DNA of 11,813 nucleotides from contig JALVAI010000089.1 in assembly GCA_027011235.1 (NCBI GenBank), positions 1-11,813 of the forward strand, read 5' to 3'. A program made the position numbers and the translations under genes. The notes under the pieces are model-generated. The model was given only the letters and a program-made list of their open reading frames with translations, had not been told where the DNA came from and made no database searches. This DNA is from Desulfobulbaceae bacterium. Lineage in GTDB: Bacteria > Desulfobacterota > Desulfobulbia > Desulfobulbales > Desulfobulbaceae. Below are positions 6,593 to 11,813 of the stretch, one piece after another (the first letter of the stretch is position 1; each line of letters begins with the position of its first letter).

Positions 6593-6844
6593 ATGGATAT
6601 TATCGAAAAGCTCAGGGTGATGCTGCCCCACTGGATTGAACACAATCGTGGCCATGCAGGCGAGTTTGCCCGGTGGGCGGACCAGCTTGATGAAACCGAG
6701 GGCGAACTTGCCGACAAACTGCATCGGGCGGTCCACAGTCTGGAAGAAGCACAACATGCCCTGGAGGAGGCCCTGGCGCTGACGGGTGGTCCCTTGACAG
6801 ATGAGCATGGTGGTGATCACCATGCTCATCACCACCATCACTGA
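6593..6844 (+). CDS. Small helical protein with C-terminal polyhistidine tail, partner of CooT-like protein
   Basis: About 83 residues. Two amphipathic helical stretches (IIEKLRVMLPHWIEHNRGHAGEFARWADQL in sense, roughly residues 3-32, then ~39-66) precede a metal-binding tail, DEHGGDHHAHHHHH. Histidines in HWIEHNRGHA suggest a second site. ATG 6593 is preferred because GGGAG (6578-6582) is ~10 nt upstream; GTG 6587, overlapping the cooT-like stop, is an alternative adding two residues. Start/stop overlap or near-contact with the CooT-like gene implies cotranslation and a joint role, probably nickel storage or delivery (inference). I do not know a named function for the family. The last 7 nt overlap the tail of the convergent 6838-9216 gene, and a perfect 13-bp hairpin lies in the histidine-coding part. 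Confidence 0.8.
   Translation: MDIIEKLRVMLPHWIEHNRGHAGEFARWADQLDETEGELADKLHRAVHSLEEAQHALEEALALTGGPLTDEHGGDHHAHHHHH
6800..6830. repeat. Perfect 13-bp inverted repeat inside the His-tail coding region, at a convergent junction
   Basis: GATGAGCATGGTG (6800-6812) is the exact reverse complement of CACCATGCTCATC (6818-6830), with a 5-nt loop. It sits 8-14 bp before the stop codons of two converging genes. No T-run follows on either strand, so it may act as a bidirectional 3'-end stabiliser or a rho-linked terminator rather than a classic intrinsic one. Confidence 0.75.
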
Positions 6845-9216
6845 CCGGTATAGAGGGACCATCGTCCTGTGGAAGGATCATACATATAGTTCAGCTCCAG
6901 CAGAGACGAACTCCCGTGGGAGTGTTCGGTACAGATCAAGGTAAAGACCTGCTTGCGCCCCACTTTTTTCTTGAAAGTGACCCTGGGGTGGTCGAGTTTG
7001 GATCCGGCAAAAGCGGGATAATGTCTTTTGAATATCCTTCTGAAATTTCTTGTCAGGTAATCTATCTTATGTCTGATTTCCAGCTCTTTTCGTGTTTCGG
7101 TAATCTGTTTGTTAATATCATTTTTCAGTTGCCGAAGATCATCGTTGCCATTGAACGGACTGGATTTTATCCTCTGTAAAATAGTATTGTACTGTTCAAG
7201 AACCGCATTCAAATCACCCCTGTTCTTGGCCGCAATAGCCCGCTCCTGTCCCTGGGCAATCTGGAGCATGAGCAGGGTTTTCTGTATCTTTTTATAGGCA
7301 TCCAGAACGCCCGGCTCAAAGTCTTCTTTGTGGGTATCCAGCAGGGTGAGCGTTTTTTGATAATTGGTGATGCTGGTGGCAAGATCGTGCCGTTCATAGG
7401 CTTCTCTGGCCAGGGTCAGTAACTGGTACAGCCGTGAGTTGATCAGCAGTTGTTGTAATTCCTCCCTGTCCTTGTCGGTTACCGCTGTCGGGTTTTCATC
7501 CATGATGGTTTTGGCATGTTCCAGCATGGCGATTGTCTGTTGCCACTGCGCCCCGGTAAAGGCCTGTTTTGATTGGTTCAGCTCATGCTTGAACGTTGCC
7601 GCTGCCAGCCGTTTTGCTATCTCCTTGGCATCCTGGGTGTCGGAAAGAGCCTGGGACATCTGTAAGGCCCGCTTATAGGTCTGGACAGCATTTTCCCATT
7701 CCTTTTCCCGTTCCGCCTTTTTTGCCGTGGCCAGGGCCTCCTCAAGGCGCAGATTGTTGATCGTCTGGGCAAGTTCCAGGGCCTTGACGGTGAGATCATT
7801 TTTTCTGGCATAGACCAGGCCCTGCCTGTAAGCGGCAAGCGCGGCCCTGATTTTGCCCTGTTTGAGCAGGGTTTCGGCCTTGTCGGTCATCCTGGCAAGA
7901 TGTTTTAGTTTTTCGGCTTTGGCAAAGGATACGTATTCATTGCCGTAGCGAACATTACCCAGCAATCCCTGTTGAAAATCATCGGAGTTGAGCAGGGTCG
8001 TGACCTTTTTGGTCAAGGCATTACCGGCGGATTTCAGCAGGAGAAGATTGTCCATATCACGAACAATGGATTCCGCTTCGGCCTGGGCGTCATCAAACTG
8101 CCGGTTATTGATCAGGGCCTGGACATTTTGCCAGTCATTTTCTCCCTTGGTGAGTATTTTTTTATCCTGCATATAAAGCAATCCGCCTGCCACCAAGACA
8201 ATGCCGACAATAATTGCCACGATAAGGGCCTTGATGGACAGGGGCGACTTTGCGGAAATACGTGCTTTTTTTCGCTTTGTTGTAATAGGTGGTGGAGTGG
8301 CCTGCCCGGAATCCCTTTGCTCTTCGGTTGGGCCGGCGGGGGTGTCAACGGAAAAACTATCGGCAAGGGACTGGGATTGGAGAATCCGGTTTCGAAGTTG
8401 ATCAATCCCAGGATAATCGGCGACCAGGGTGTTGAGTTCTTCCAGCTTTGCTGCCGCCTCGTCAAGTTTTCCCTGGTCTTCCAGCTCTTCAGCCTGCTTG
8501 AACAGCTGGTCGCTTTTTTTCAGCGCGGTTGCAATATGCTCTTCGATCTGGTCCCGGTCAGGTATTTTGACTGTCTGGGGAATGTCGGCAAGAATCTTGG
8601 CTGCGGCAAAGATATTCTTTTGGCTGATCTGCAGATGGAACAGGTCAACCTTGCTCTCATGTTCCGCTGTCTCGGCCCCAAAGAGATCTTCTTCGTCAAG
8701 ACCAAGAGAACTGAATGTATCCTCATCAAGGGTGTCAAATCGTTCATTGGTGTCATCGATGTCCGCAATCTGCAGGACATCGAGAGGAAGTTCGTTCCGA
8801 TGCTGTTCGTACCAGTCGGCGGCTTCCTGGTTAAAGGGATCTTCTGTGCTGAAGTTGTTGCCGCATATCATCTCGCCGATGGAGAGGACGAGATCGGAAA
8901 GATTGGGGTTCTTTTGCCAGAGATCGGCGATACGGATGGCCGCAGGATCAATATCCGGGTGAAAAATATGGGTCAACGGCTTGACAGTGGGAGCAAAATG
9001 CGGATAGCCGAAGGGGAGTGAAATGCGTACCCTGTGCAGGTTGGCGGTGGTAATAGTGCCGTCGGGATTACGAACAAATCCTTTCAGATGATATTCTATT
9101 TCATAGCTGTCGGGCGGGTTACCTTCGACCTGGGACAGGACAATGCTGGGGTACAGTTCCAGAGTGGTTTGCAGTTGTTCATAATCGCTGGTGTGCTGAT
9201 CAGGATTTGTGGCCAT
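6838..9216 (-). CDS. Membrane-anchored protein with N-terminal ubiquitin-conjugating-enzyme (E2/UBC)-like domain and TPR-like repeats
   Basis: The product has 792 residues. Residues ~15-145 read like an E2 fold: ISLPFGYPHFAPTVKPLTHI (65-84), FHPDID (85-90), LSDLVLSIGEM (106-116) and DPFNQEAADWYEQHR (126-140). These parallel the E2 landmarks 'P-YP-PP-V', 'HPN', 'LLSI' and 'DP-N-AA--Y'. Where active E2s have I-C-L after HPN, this protein has I94-R95-I96, so the catalytic cysteine is missing, as in inactive E2 variants. An acidic linker (~150-190), a TPR-like stretch (~232-275), and a Pro/Thr-rich then basic segment (KRKKAR) lead to one transmembrane helix (~330-349). By the positive-inside rule the UBC-like part is cytosolic. 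Residues ~350-715 are alpha-helical TPR-like repeats, then a short beta-rich end (~720-792). AGGG lies just upstream of ATG 9216. No E1, ubiquitin-like or JAB peptidase gene is nearby. Function unknown; the fold call rests on motif reading. Confidence 0.8.
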   Translation of the reverse strand: MATNPDQHTSDYEQLQTTLELYPSIVLSQVEGNPPDSYEIEYHLKGFVRNPDGTITTANLHRVRISLPFGYPHFAPTVKPLTHIFHPDIDPAAIRIADLWQKNPNLSDLVLSIGEMICGNNFSTEDPFNQEAADWYEQHRNELPLDVLQIADIDDTNERFDTLDEDTFSSLGLDEEDLFGAETAEHESKVDLFHLQISQKNIFAAAKILADIPQTVKIPDRDQIEEHIATALKKSDQLFKQAEELEDQGKLDEAAAKLEELNTLVADYPGIDQLRNRILQSQSLADSFSVDTPAGPTEEQRDSGQATPPPITTKRKKARISAKSPLSIKALIVAIIVGIVLVAGGLLYMQDKKILTKGENDWQNVQALINNRQFDDAQAEAESIVRDMDNLLLLKSAGNALTKKVTTLLNSDDFQQGLLGNVRYGNEYVSFAKAEKLKHLARMTDKAETLLKQGKIRAALAAYRQGLVYARKNDLTVKALELAQTINNLRLEEALATAKKAEREKEWENAVQTYKRALQMSQALSDTQDAKEIAKRLAAATFKHELNQSKQAFTGAQWQQTIAMLEHAKTIMDENPTAVTDKDREELQQLLINSRLYQLLTLAREAYERHDLATSITNYQKTLTLLDTHKEDFEPGVLDAYKKIQKTLLMLQIAQGQERAIAAKNRGDLNAVLEQYNTILQRIKSSPFNGNDDLRQLKNDINKQITETRKELEIRHKIDYLTRNFRRIFKRHYPAFAGSKLDHPRVTFKKKVGRKQVFTLICTEHSHGSSSLLELNYMYDPSTGRWSLYTGQ

Positions 9217-9512
9217 GTTGTACCCTGTGATAATGGAGCCGGATCATGGTTTTCATGTTAGGACCAAATAGTGTCGACAAGTGCCCGACGGTGGATTGGG
9301 ATATCATGGTCGCCAAGATGAGTTAGCATGCACCTGGCAAAACCATTGGCGCGGAACGTGGTTTCGGAAGTTATCCGCCCCTGCCTTGGCAAATCCGGTA
9401 ACGCCGATAAACTATCTAAAAAAATTATATCCTATTCATGCGATATGTCAAAAAAAATCTGCAAAAGAAAAAATATCCCCCTGTGGCGCGATTCACAACC
9501 GGTAGAATCCGA

Positions 9513-9541
9513 TTGAGTCTCAAACTTTTCCCGTGTACACT
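9513..9541 (+). promoter_or_regulatory. Predicted promoter of the DUF4388 gene
   Basis: TTGAGT (9513-9518) and TACACT (9536-9541) are separated by 17 bp, each matching 4 of 6 consensus bases. The start would fall near 9548, giving a leader of ~85 nt. Tandem 14-bp repeats overlap the -10 and start site. Confidence 0.45.
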
Positions 9542-9559
9542 ATATCGTGTATACTATAC
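9532..9559. repeat. Two abutting 14-bp direct repeats over the promoter
   Basis: CGTGTACACTATAT (9532-9545) is followed directly by CGTGTATACTATAC (9546-9559), 12 of 14 identical. Each unit contains a small palindrome (GTGTACAC and GTATAC). Placement over the -10 and start site of the predicted promoter suggests a binding site for a repressor or other regulator; the protein is unknown. Confidence 0.55.
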
Positions 9560-9594
9560 ATACGGTTACTCGGGTAATATTCTCATCCTTTTTG

Positions 9595-9617
9595 ATTCCT
9601 GATCGACTTTCAGGAAT
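9595..9617 (+). promoter_or_regulatory. Leader hairpin just upstream of the DUF4388 start
   Basis: ATTCCTGA (9595-9602) pairs with TCAGGAAT (9610-9617) across a 7-nt loop. The 3' arm contains the best AGGA (9612-9615) near the start codon at 9632, although its spacing of 16 nt is long for a ribosome site. It could limit translation or be coincidental. Confidence 0.35.
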
Positions 9618-9631
9618 TCCGAATACAGGTA

Positions 9632-10237
9632 ATGACACAGTTCTCAGCATATTTTACCATCACTGAACAGCGCGGCTGTCCATTTTATAACATTAACGAC
9701 CACATGGTTCTGACGGACAAGGCCGTTGCACTGCCGGTGGGCCGTCCCTCTTGTCTGATCCTGGTTCGGGCGGTCACCGAGTTGCTTTTTCAGCTCCTTC
9801 CCGCGGCAACCATGAACTTTGTTGAGTATCAGGACACGGTTTTCACCTGTGGCGGTTGCACCGGCCTGATAAAATTTAAACTCGGCAACCGGGATGAGGA
9901 GGGAAATGATGATGGTGAACCGGTTGTTACCGGTCGGCTCGATGCCATTTTACCTGCCGAGTTGCTGCAGGTTTTTCATATGCATCAGAAGACGGGCAAA
10001 CTGCTGCTTGACACGGAAAGTGGAACGGCACGGGTGACTTTTCGTGAGGGAGCTGTCATTGCCGCGCGCTTTGAGGAGCTGGATAACCAGGAGGCTATTT
10101 ACGCCATGCTTTCCGAGCGGAAGGGCTATTTTCGTTTTGTTCCCGGTTTGCCTGAGTCGATGATGAAATCACGAGAAATCGGTGATTTTATGATGATATT
10201 GATGGAGGGCCTGAGAAGACTTGACGAGGAAGAGTGA
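9632..10237 (+). CDS. DUF4388/PATAN-domain protein with N-terminal four-cysteine module
   Basis: The 201-residue soluble protein has two parts. Residues 1-80 hold four cysteines, C16 (RGCPFYN), C41 (PSCLIL) and C73/C76 (TCGGCTG), with spacing that suggests a metal or redox site. Residues ~97-195 fit the DUF4388 (PATAN) domain: VTGRLDAILPAELLQVFHMH, TGKLLLD, ARVTFREGAVIAARF, EAIYAMLSERKGYFRFVPG. DUF4388 is common in Deltaproteobacteria and cyanobacteria, usually tied to response regulators or GTPase/roadblock systems in signalling, where it mediates protein contacts. No receiver or kinase domain is fused here. ATG 9632 has a poor ribosome site; the hairpin above may bear on this. It is divergent from the UBC-like gene and convergent with the porin. 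The role is unknown beyond likely signalling or metal sensing (inference). Confidence 0.8.
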   Translation: MTQFSAYFTITEQRGCPFYNINDHMVLTDKAVALPVGRPSCLILVRAVTELLFQLLPAATMNFVEYQDTVFTCGGCTGLIKFKLGNRDEEGNDDGEPVVTGRLDAILPAELLQVFHMHQKTGKLLLDTESGTARVTFREGAVIAARFEELDNQEAIYAMLSERKGYFRFVPGLPESMMKSREIGDFMMILMEGLRRLDEEE

Positions 10238-10238
10238 G

Positions 10239-10264
10239 TGCCGACAGGCGGCGGCCTGTCGGCA
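10239..10264. terminator. Hairpin between convergent DUF4388 and porin genes
   Basis: TGCCGACAGG (10239-10248) and CCTGTCGGCA (10255-10264) form a perfect 10-bp stem with loop CGGCGG, starting 2 nt after the DUF4388 stop and ending 14 nt before the porin stop. It can serve both strands. Neither side has a T-run, so termination strength is uncertain. Confidence 0.6.
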
Positions 10265-10278
10265 TGGGTGGATTGCAC

Positions 10279-11508
10279 TTAAAATTCGTAGGCAAGCTGG
10301 CCGGTGAAGGTGTCCGCGGATTCATCGGTGCCGCCGTCCGCGGTGTCATAATCTTTGTCGTGGGCCCATTCAACAGCAAAGGTTGTACCCGGAAAAATAC
10401 CTATGGCAAAAGAACCGAGAAAACGACTTTCCGGCAGGTATCCCGCCATATCATCGGTTCCCTGCCAGGCAATGGCCACGCTGGATTCCAAGCCCCGGAT
10501 GTGGAAGGCATATCCGGTTTCAATATTAAATGCCATGGGTTGGAAATTTGTTTCGTCACCGATGTCATCCAGGGCTGTGATATACTCCCCGATAAGAGAT
10601 ACCGGCCCGACATGGGCAATGGCATAGGCGCCGATGCCATCGACATAATCGGCTGTGAGCAGGTTTTTTTCTTTTAGAATATCGCCCAGGCCATCGCTGT
10701 CCCCGATGCTGTTCATATAGCTCATCCCGATATCAAGTGACAAGGAATCACGTTTAAGGGTATAGCCGATGTTGGCGCCAAACTGTTCTATCTGACTGTC
10801 ACCTCCGCCTTCATTGGTGTCGCCGTTAAAGGCAAAGAGGGAACCATAGGCGCCATTTGCCTTAAAACCGATCTGTAGCGCCGTTTCCTGTGTTTCTGCT
10901 ATTTCAAGGGTAAGAGGATCGGAAATCATGTTGGTTGTGAAGTTGCCAAAGGGCACATATTGCCTGCCTGCATCAAGATACAGGGGAAATTTGTCCGTAT
11001 TGCCGAGAATGATATGGGCATCGTCGACAAGAACCTTGTCATCACCGCCTTCCTCATAGAGAAGGGTAAGATGGGCCCTTGCCCAGTCCGACATCTTGCC
11101 GACAAAGCCAAGCTCAACTGTTGCCAGTTCAAATTTGCTCTCATTGACACCCGTAAAATCCTGACCAGCAGATCCTTCAACTTCGATCAATCCACTGAAA
11201 TCAACATATCTGTTGATCATATGGCCAAAATCTTCCTTCTGCATCCGTTCCTCTTCCTTGTGGCGCAGGATTTTGGTTACCTGTTGTTCAAGATCCTCAT
11301 TCTTTACTGATGGTGGGTTGTGGTCCGGTTGTTGTTTTTCAAGCTGACTGACCCTTTTGGCCAACTGTTGATTTTGCTCCAGGAGTTTCTGTACCAGCAG
11401 TTTAAGTGATTTGACATCATCCGGAACCTGGCCGGCAAAGGCCGGTGAGGCCATGCCAAGGGCAAACAGTCCTGCCGTCAGCAGGCAATACCTGGCTTTA
11501 CATTTCAT
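10279..11508 (-). CDS. Outer-membrane beta-barrel porin with N-terminal coiled coil (LbtU-like)
   Basis: The precursor has 409 residues. A Sec signal peptide is clear: basic MKCKARY, hydrophobic core, then SPAFA/G cleavage near residue 25. Residues ~30-62 form a coiled coil (VKSLKLLVQKLLEQNQQLAK in register), followed by a charged helical linker to ~100. The rest is alternating beta strands with aromatic girdles and ends in YEF, the C-terminal phenylalanine recognised by BamA. The opening barrel segment (VDFSGLIEVEGSAGQDFTG, then ELATVELGFVGKM) resembles proteins annotated as LbtU-family siderophore porins, named after the Legionella legiobactin receptor. No TonB plug is present. Substrate is not determinable here; a general or anion-selective porin is an alternative. 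GGAGAG lies ~6 nt before ATG 11508 on the minus strand. A promoter, repeats and a 5' hairpin lie upstream. Confidence 0.82.
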   Translation of the reverse strand: MKCKARYCLLTAGLFALGMASPAFAGQVPDDVKSLKLLVQKLLEQNQQLAKRVSQLEKQQPDHNPPSVKNEDLEQQVTKILRHKEEERMQKEDFGHMINRYVDFSGLIEVEGSAGQDFTGVNESKFELATVELGFVGKMSDWARAHLTLLYEEGGDDKVLVDDAHIILGNTDKFPLYLDAGRQYVPFGNFTTNMISDPLTLEIAETQETALQIGFKANGAYGSLFAFNGDTNEGGGDSQIEQFGANIGYTLKRDSLSLDIGMSYMNSIGDSDGLGDILKEKNLLTADYVDGIGAYAIAHVGPVSLIGEYITALDDIGDETNFQPMAFNIETGYAFHIRGLESSVAIAWQGTDDMAGYLPESRFLGSFAIGIFPGTTFAVEWAHDKDYDTADGGTDESADTFTGQLAYEF

Positions 11509-11550
11509 CTTTTTCTCTCCTTTTTATTTCCTGTTGCAGATGGTAAATTC

Positions 11551-11583
11551 TTCCCCAAACTCCGTTTGGGGAATATTTTTTTT
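11551..11583 (+). terminator. Hairpin plus T8 run upstream of the porin (plus-strand intrinsic terminator or porin mRNA 5' hairpin)
   Basis: TTCCCCAAAC (11551-11560) and GTTTGGGGAA (11564-11573) make a perfect 10-bp stem with a 3-nt loop, followed on the plus strand by TA and then T8 (11576-11583). Read on the plus strand it is a textbook terminator, but no plus-strand gene precedes it. Read on the minus strand it is placed at the predicted 5' end of the porin mRNA. Confidence 0.7.
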
Positions 11584-11607
11584 AGTTTAGGCTAAAAATT
11601 TTGTCAA
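11579..11607 (-). promoter_or_regulatory. Predicted porin promoter (minus strand)
   Basis: On the minus strand a perfect TTGACA (11607-11602) is followed after 17 bp by TAAAAA (11584-11579, 4 of 6 to TATAAT). Transcription would start near 11572, at the first base of the hairpin, leaving a ~64-nt leader before ATG 11508. Confidence 0.5.
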
Positions 11608-11631
11608 TAAAAAACTTTTGCCAATAAAAAA
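11599..11631. repeat. Two 16-bp direct repeats over and behind the porin -35 box
   Basis: TTTTGTCAATAAAAAA (11599-11614) and TTTTGCCAATAAAAAA (11616-11631) differ at one position and repeat with a 17-bp period. The first copy contains the -35 box, so a regulator bound here would compete with RNA polymerase; the second copy is just upstream. The regulator is unknown. Confidence 0.6.
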
Positions 11632-11782
11632 CAATGCTGGCCTTTGTTTTGATGCTGTCGCGTTAAAGGGGTCAAGAGGGGTATCCAATACATCCATTGC
11701 CATAGCCCTGAGATAAGAGAACCTGTCCAGGTCAGACCTTGCGTGTAATGTGTTTTTTTTCAGGCCTTTGACCAGGATTTCT

Positions 11783-11811
11783 TTCACATTTGGTTGTGAA
11801 CTCTATATAAT
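11783..11811 (+). promoter_or_regulatory. Near-consensus promoter pointing out of the window
   Basis: TTCACA (11783-11788) and TATAAT (11806-11811) are 17 bp apart, 11 of 12 bases to the sigma70 consensus. It implies a plus-strand gene just beyond the right edge, divergent from the porin. Between the porin control region and this promoter (about 11640-11782) I see no supportable gene. Confidence 0.6.
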
Positions 11812-11813
11812 TA

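Larger units (their letters stand above)
9217..9631. other. 415-bp divergent intergenic region
   Basis: This lies between the minus-strand UBC-like gene and the plus-strand DUF4388 gene. It holds the plus-strand promoter, tandem repeats and leader hairpin listed separately. Its middle part (about 9410-9480) is AT-rich. Two short open frames on the plus strand (9281-9505 and 9328-9516) overlap each other, lack ribosome sites and resemble no known family, so I treat them as non-coding. I see no convincing promoter for the minus-strand gene. Confidence 0.6.

Noticed and set aside
6806..6844. Histidine-rich end as a cloning tag artefact
   Set aside because: The codons are mixed (CAT and CAC), interspersed with Gly, Asp and Ala, and continue directly into the overlapping convergent gene, so it is native sequence.
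7972..9021. 349-codon plus-strand frame antisense to the UBC-like gene
   Set aside because: The opposite strand encodes a coherent multi-domain protein; this frame has low-complexity composition and no recognisable motif.
6838..9216. Active ubiquitin-like conjugation operon
   Set aside because: The E2-like domain lacks the catalytic cysteine and no E1, ubiquitin-like or deconjugase gene is nearby; only a non-catalytic UBC-like module is supported.
9281..9516. Two overlapping short plus-strand frames in the divergent gap
   Set aside because: No Shine-Dalgarno, no family resemblance, AT-rich irregular composition, and they run up to the -35 region of the DUF4388 promoter.
11753..11760. T8 run as a terminator near the right edge
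   Set aside because: Only a 4-5-bp stem with a very short loop lies upstream, more than 15 nt away, so there is no credible hairpin.
11587..11787. 66-codon minus-strand frame with GTG start
   Set aside because: It runs through the porin promoter and the tandem repeats, has no ribosome site, and its start overlaps a near-consensus promoter on the other strand.

Overview
The window looks like chromosome from a sulfate-, sulfite- or sulfur-cycling member of the Desulfobacterota, most likely near Desulfobulbales. The strongest evidence is a complete dsrA-dsrB-dsrD cluster, the reductive dissimilatory sulfite reductase plus its activator. Supporting evidence is the mix of CooT-type, DUF4388/PATAN and LbtU-like porin genes. 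The lineage is an inference from gene content; no rRNA, tRNA, CRISPR array, insertion sequence or prophage gene is visible.

Layout, left to right. Positions 1-459 hold the 3' end of glucose-6-phosphate isomerase (pgi). A 226-bp gap with a good sigma70-type promoter leads into dsrA (686-1966), dsrB (2016-3158) and dsrD (3229-3474). A GC-rich hairpin separates dsrB from dsrD, and a classical intrinsic terminator follows dsrD. A tight same-strand group comes next: biotin-protein ligase (birA, 3588-4319), an acryloyl-CoA-reductase-like oxidoreductase (acuI, 4337-5341) and arabinose-5-phosphate isomerase (kdsD, 5338-6306, overlapping acuI by 4 nt). After 71 bp there is a two-gene pair: a CooT-family nickel-binding protein (6378-6590) and a small helical protein ending in a natural polyhistidine tail (about 6593-6844).

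The strand then switches. A 792-residue minus-strand gene (6838-9216) overlaps the His-rich gene tail to tail by 7 nt. Its product joins an N-terminal ubiquitin-conjugating-enzyme (E2/UBC)-like domain lacking the catalytic cysteine to one transmembrane helix and a long TPR-like helical region. A 415-bp divergent intergenic region carries a promoter overlapped by two tandem 14-bp repeats, upstream of a DUF4388/PATAN protein (9632-10237). That gene converges on a minus-strand outer-membrane porin with an N-terminal coiled coil (10279-11508). The porin's upstream region has a promoter, tandem 16-bp repeats and a hairpin at the predicted 5' end of the mRNA. At the right edge a near-consensus promoter points out of the window on the plus strand.

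Functionally, DsrAB reduces sulfite using siroheme and [4Fe-4S] clusters, and DsrD stimulates it. birA, acuI and kdsD are housekeeping or central-metabolism genes (biotinylation, acryl-CoA detoxification or propionate metabolism, and Kdo synthesis for the Gram-negative envelope). The CooT/His-rich pair suggests nickel handling. The least understood and most interesting product is the membrane-anchored UBC-like/TPR protein.
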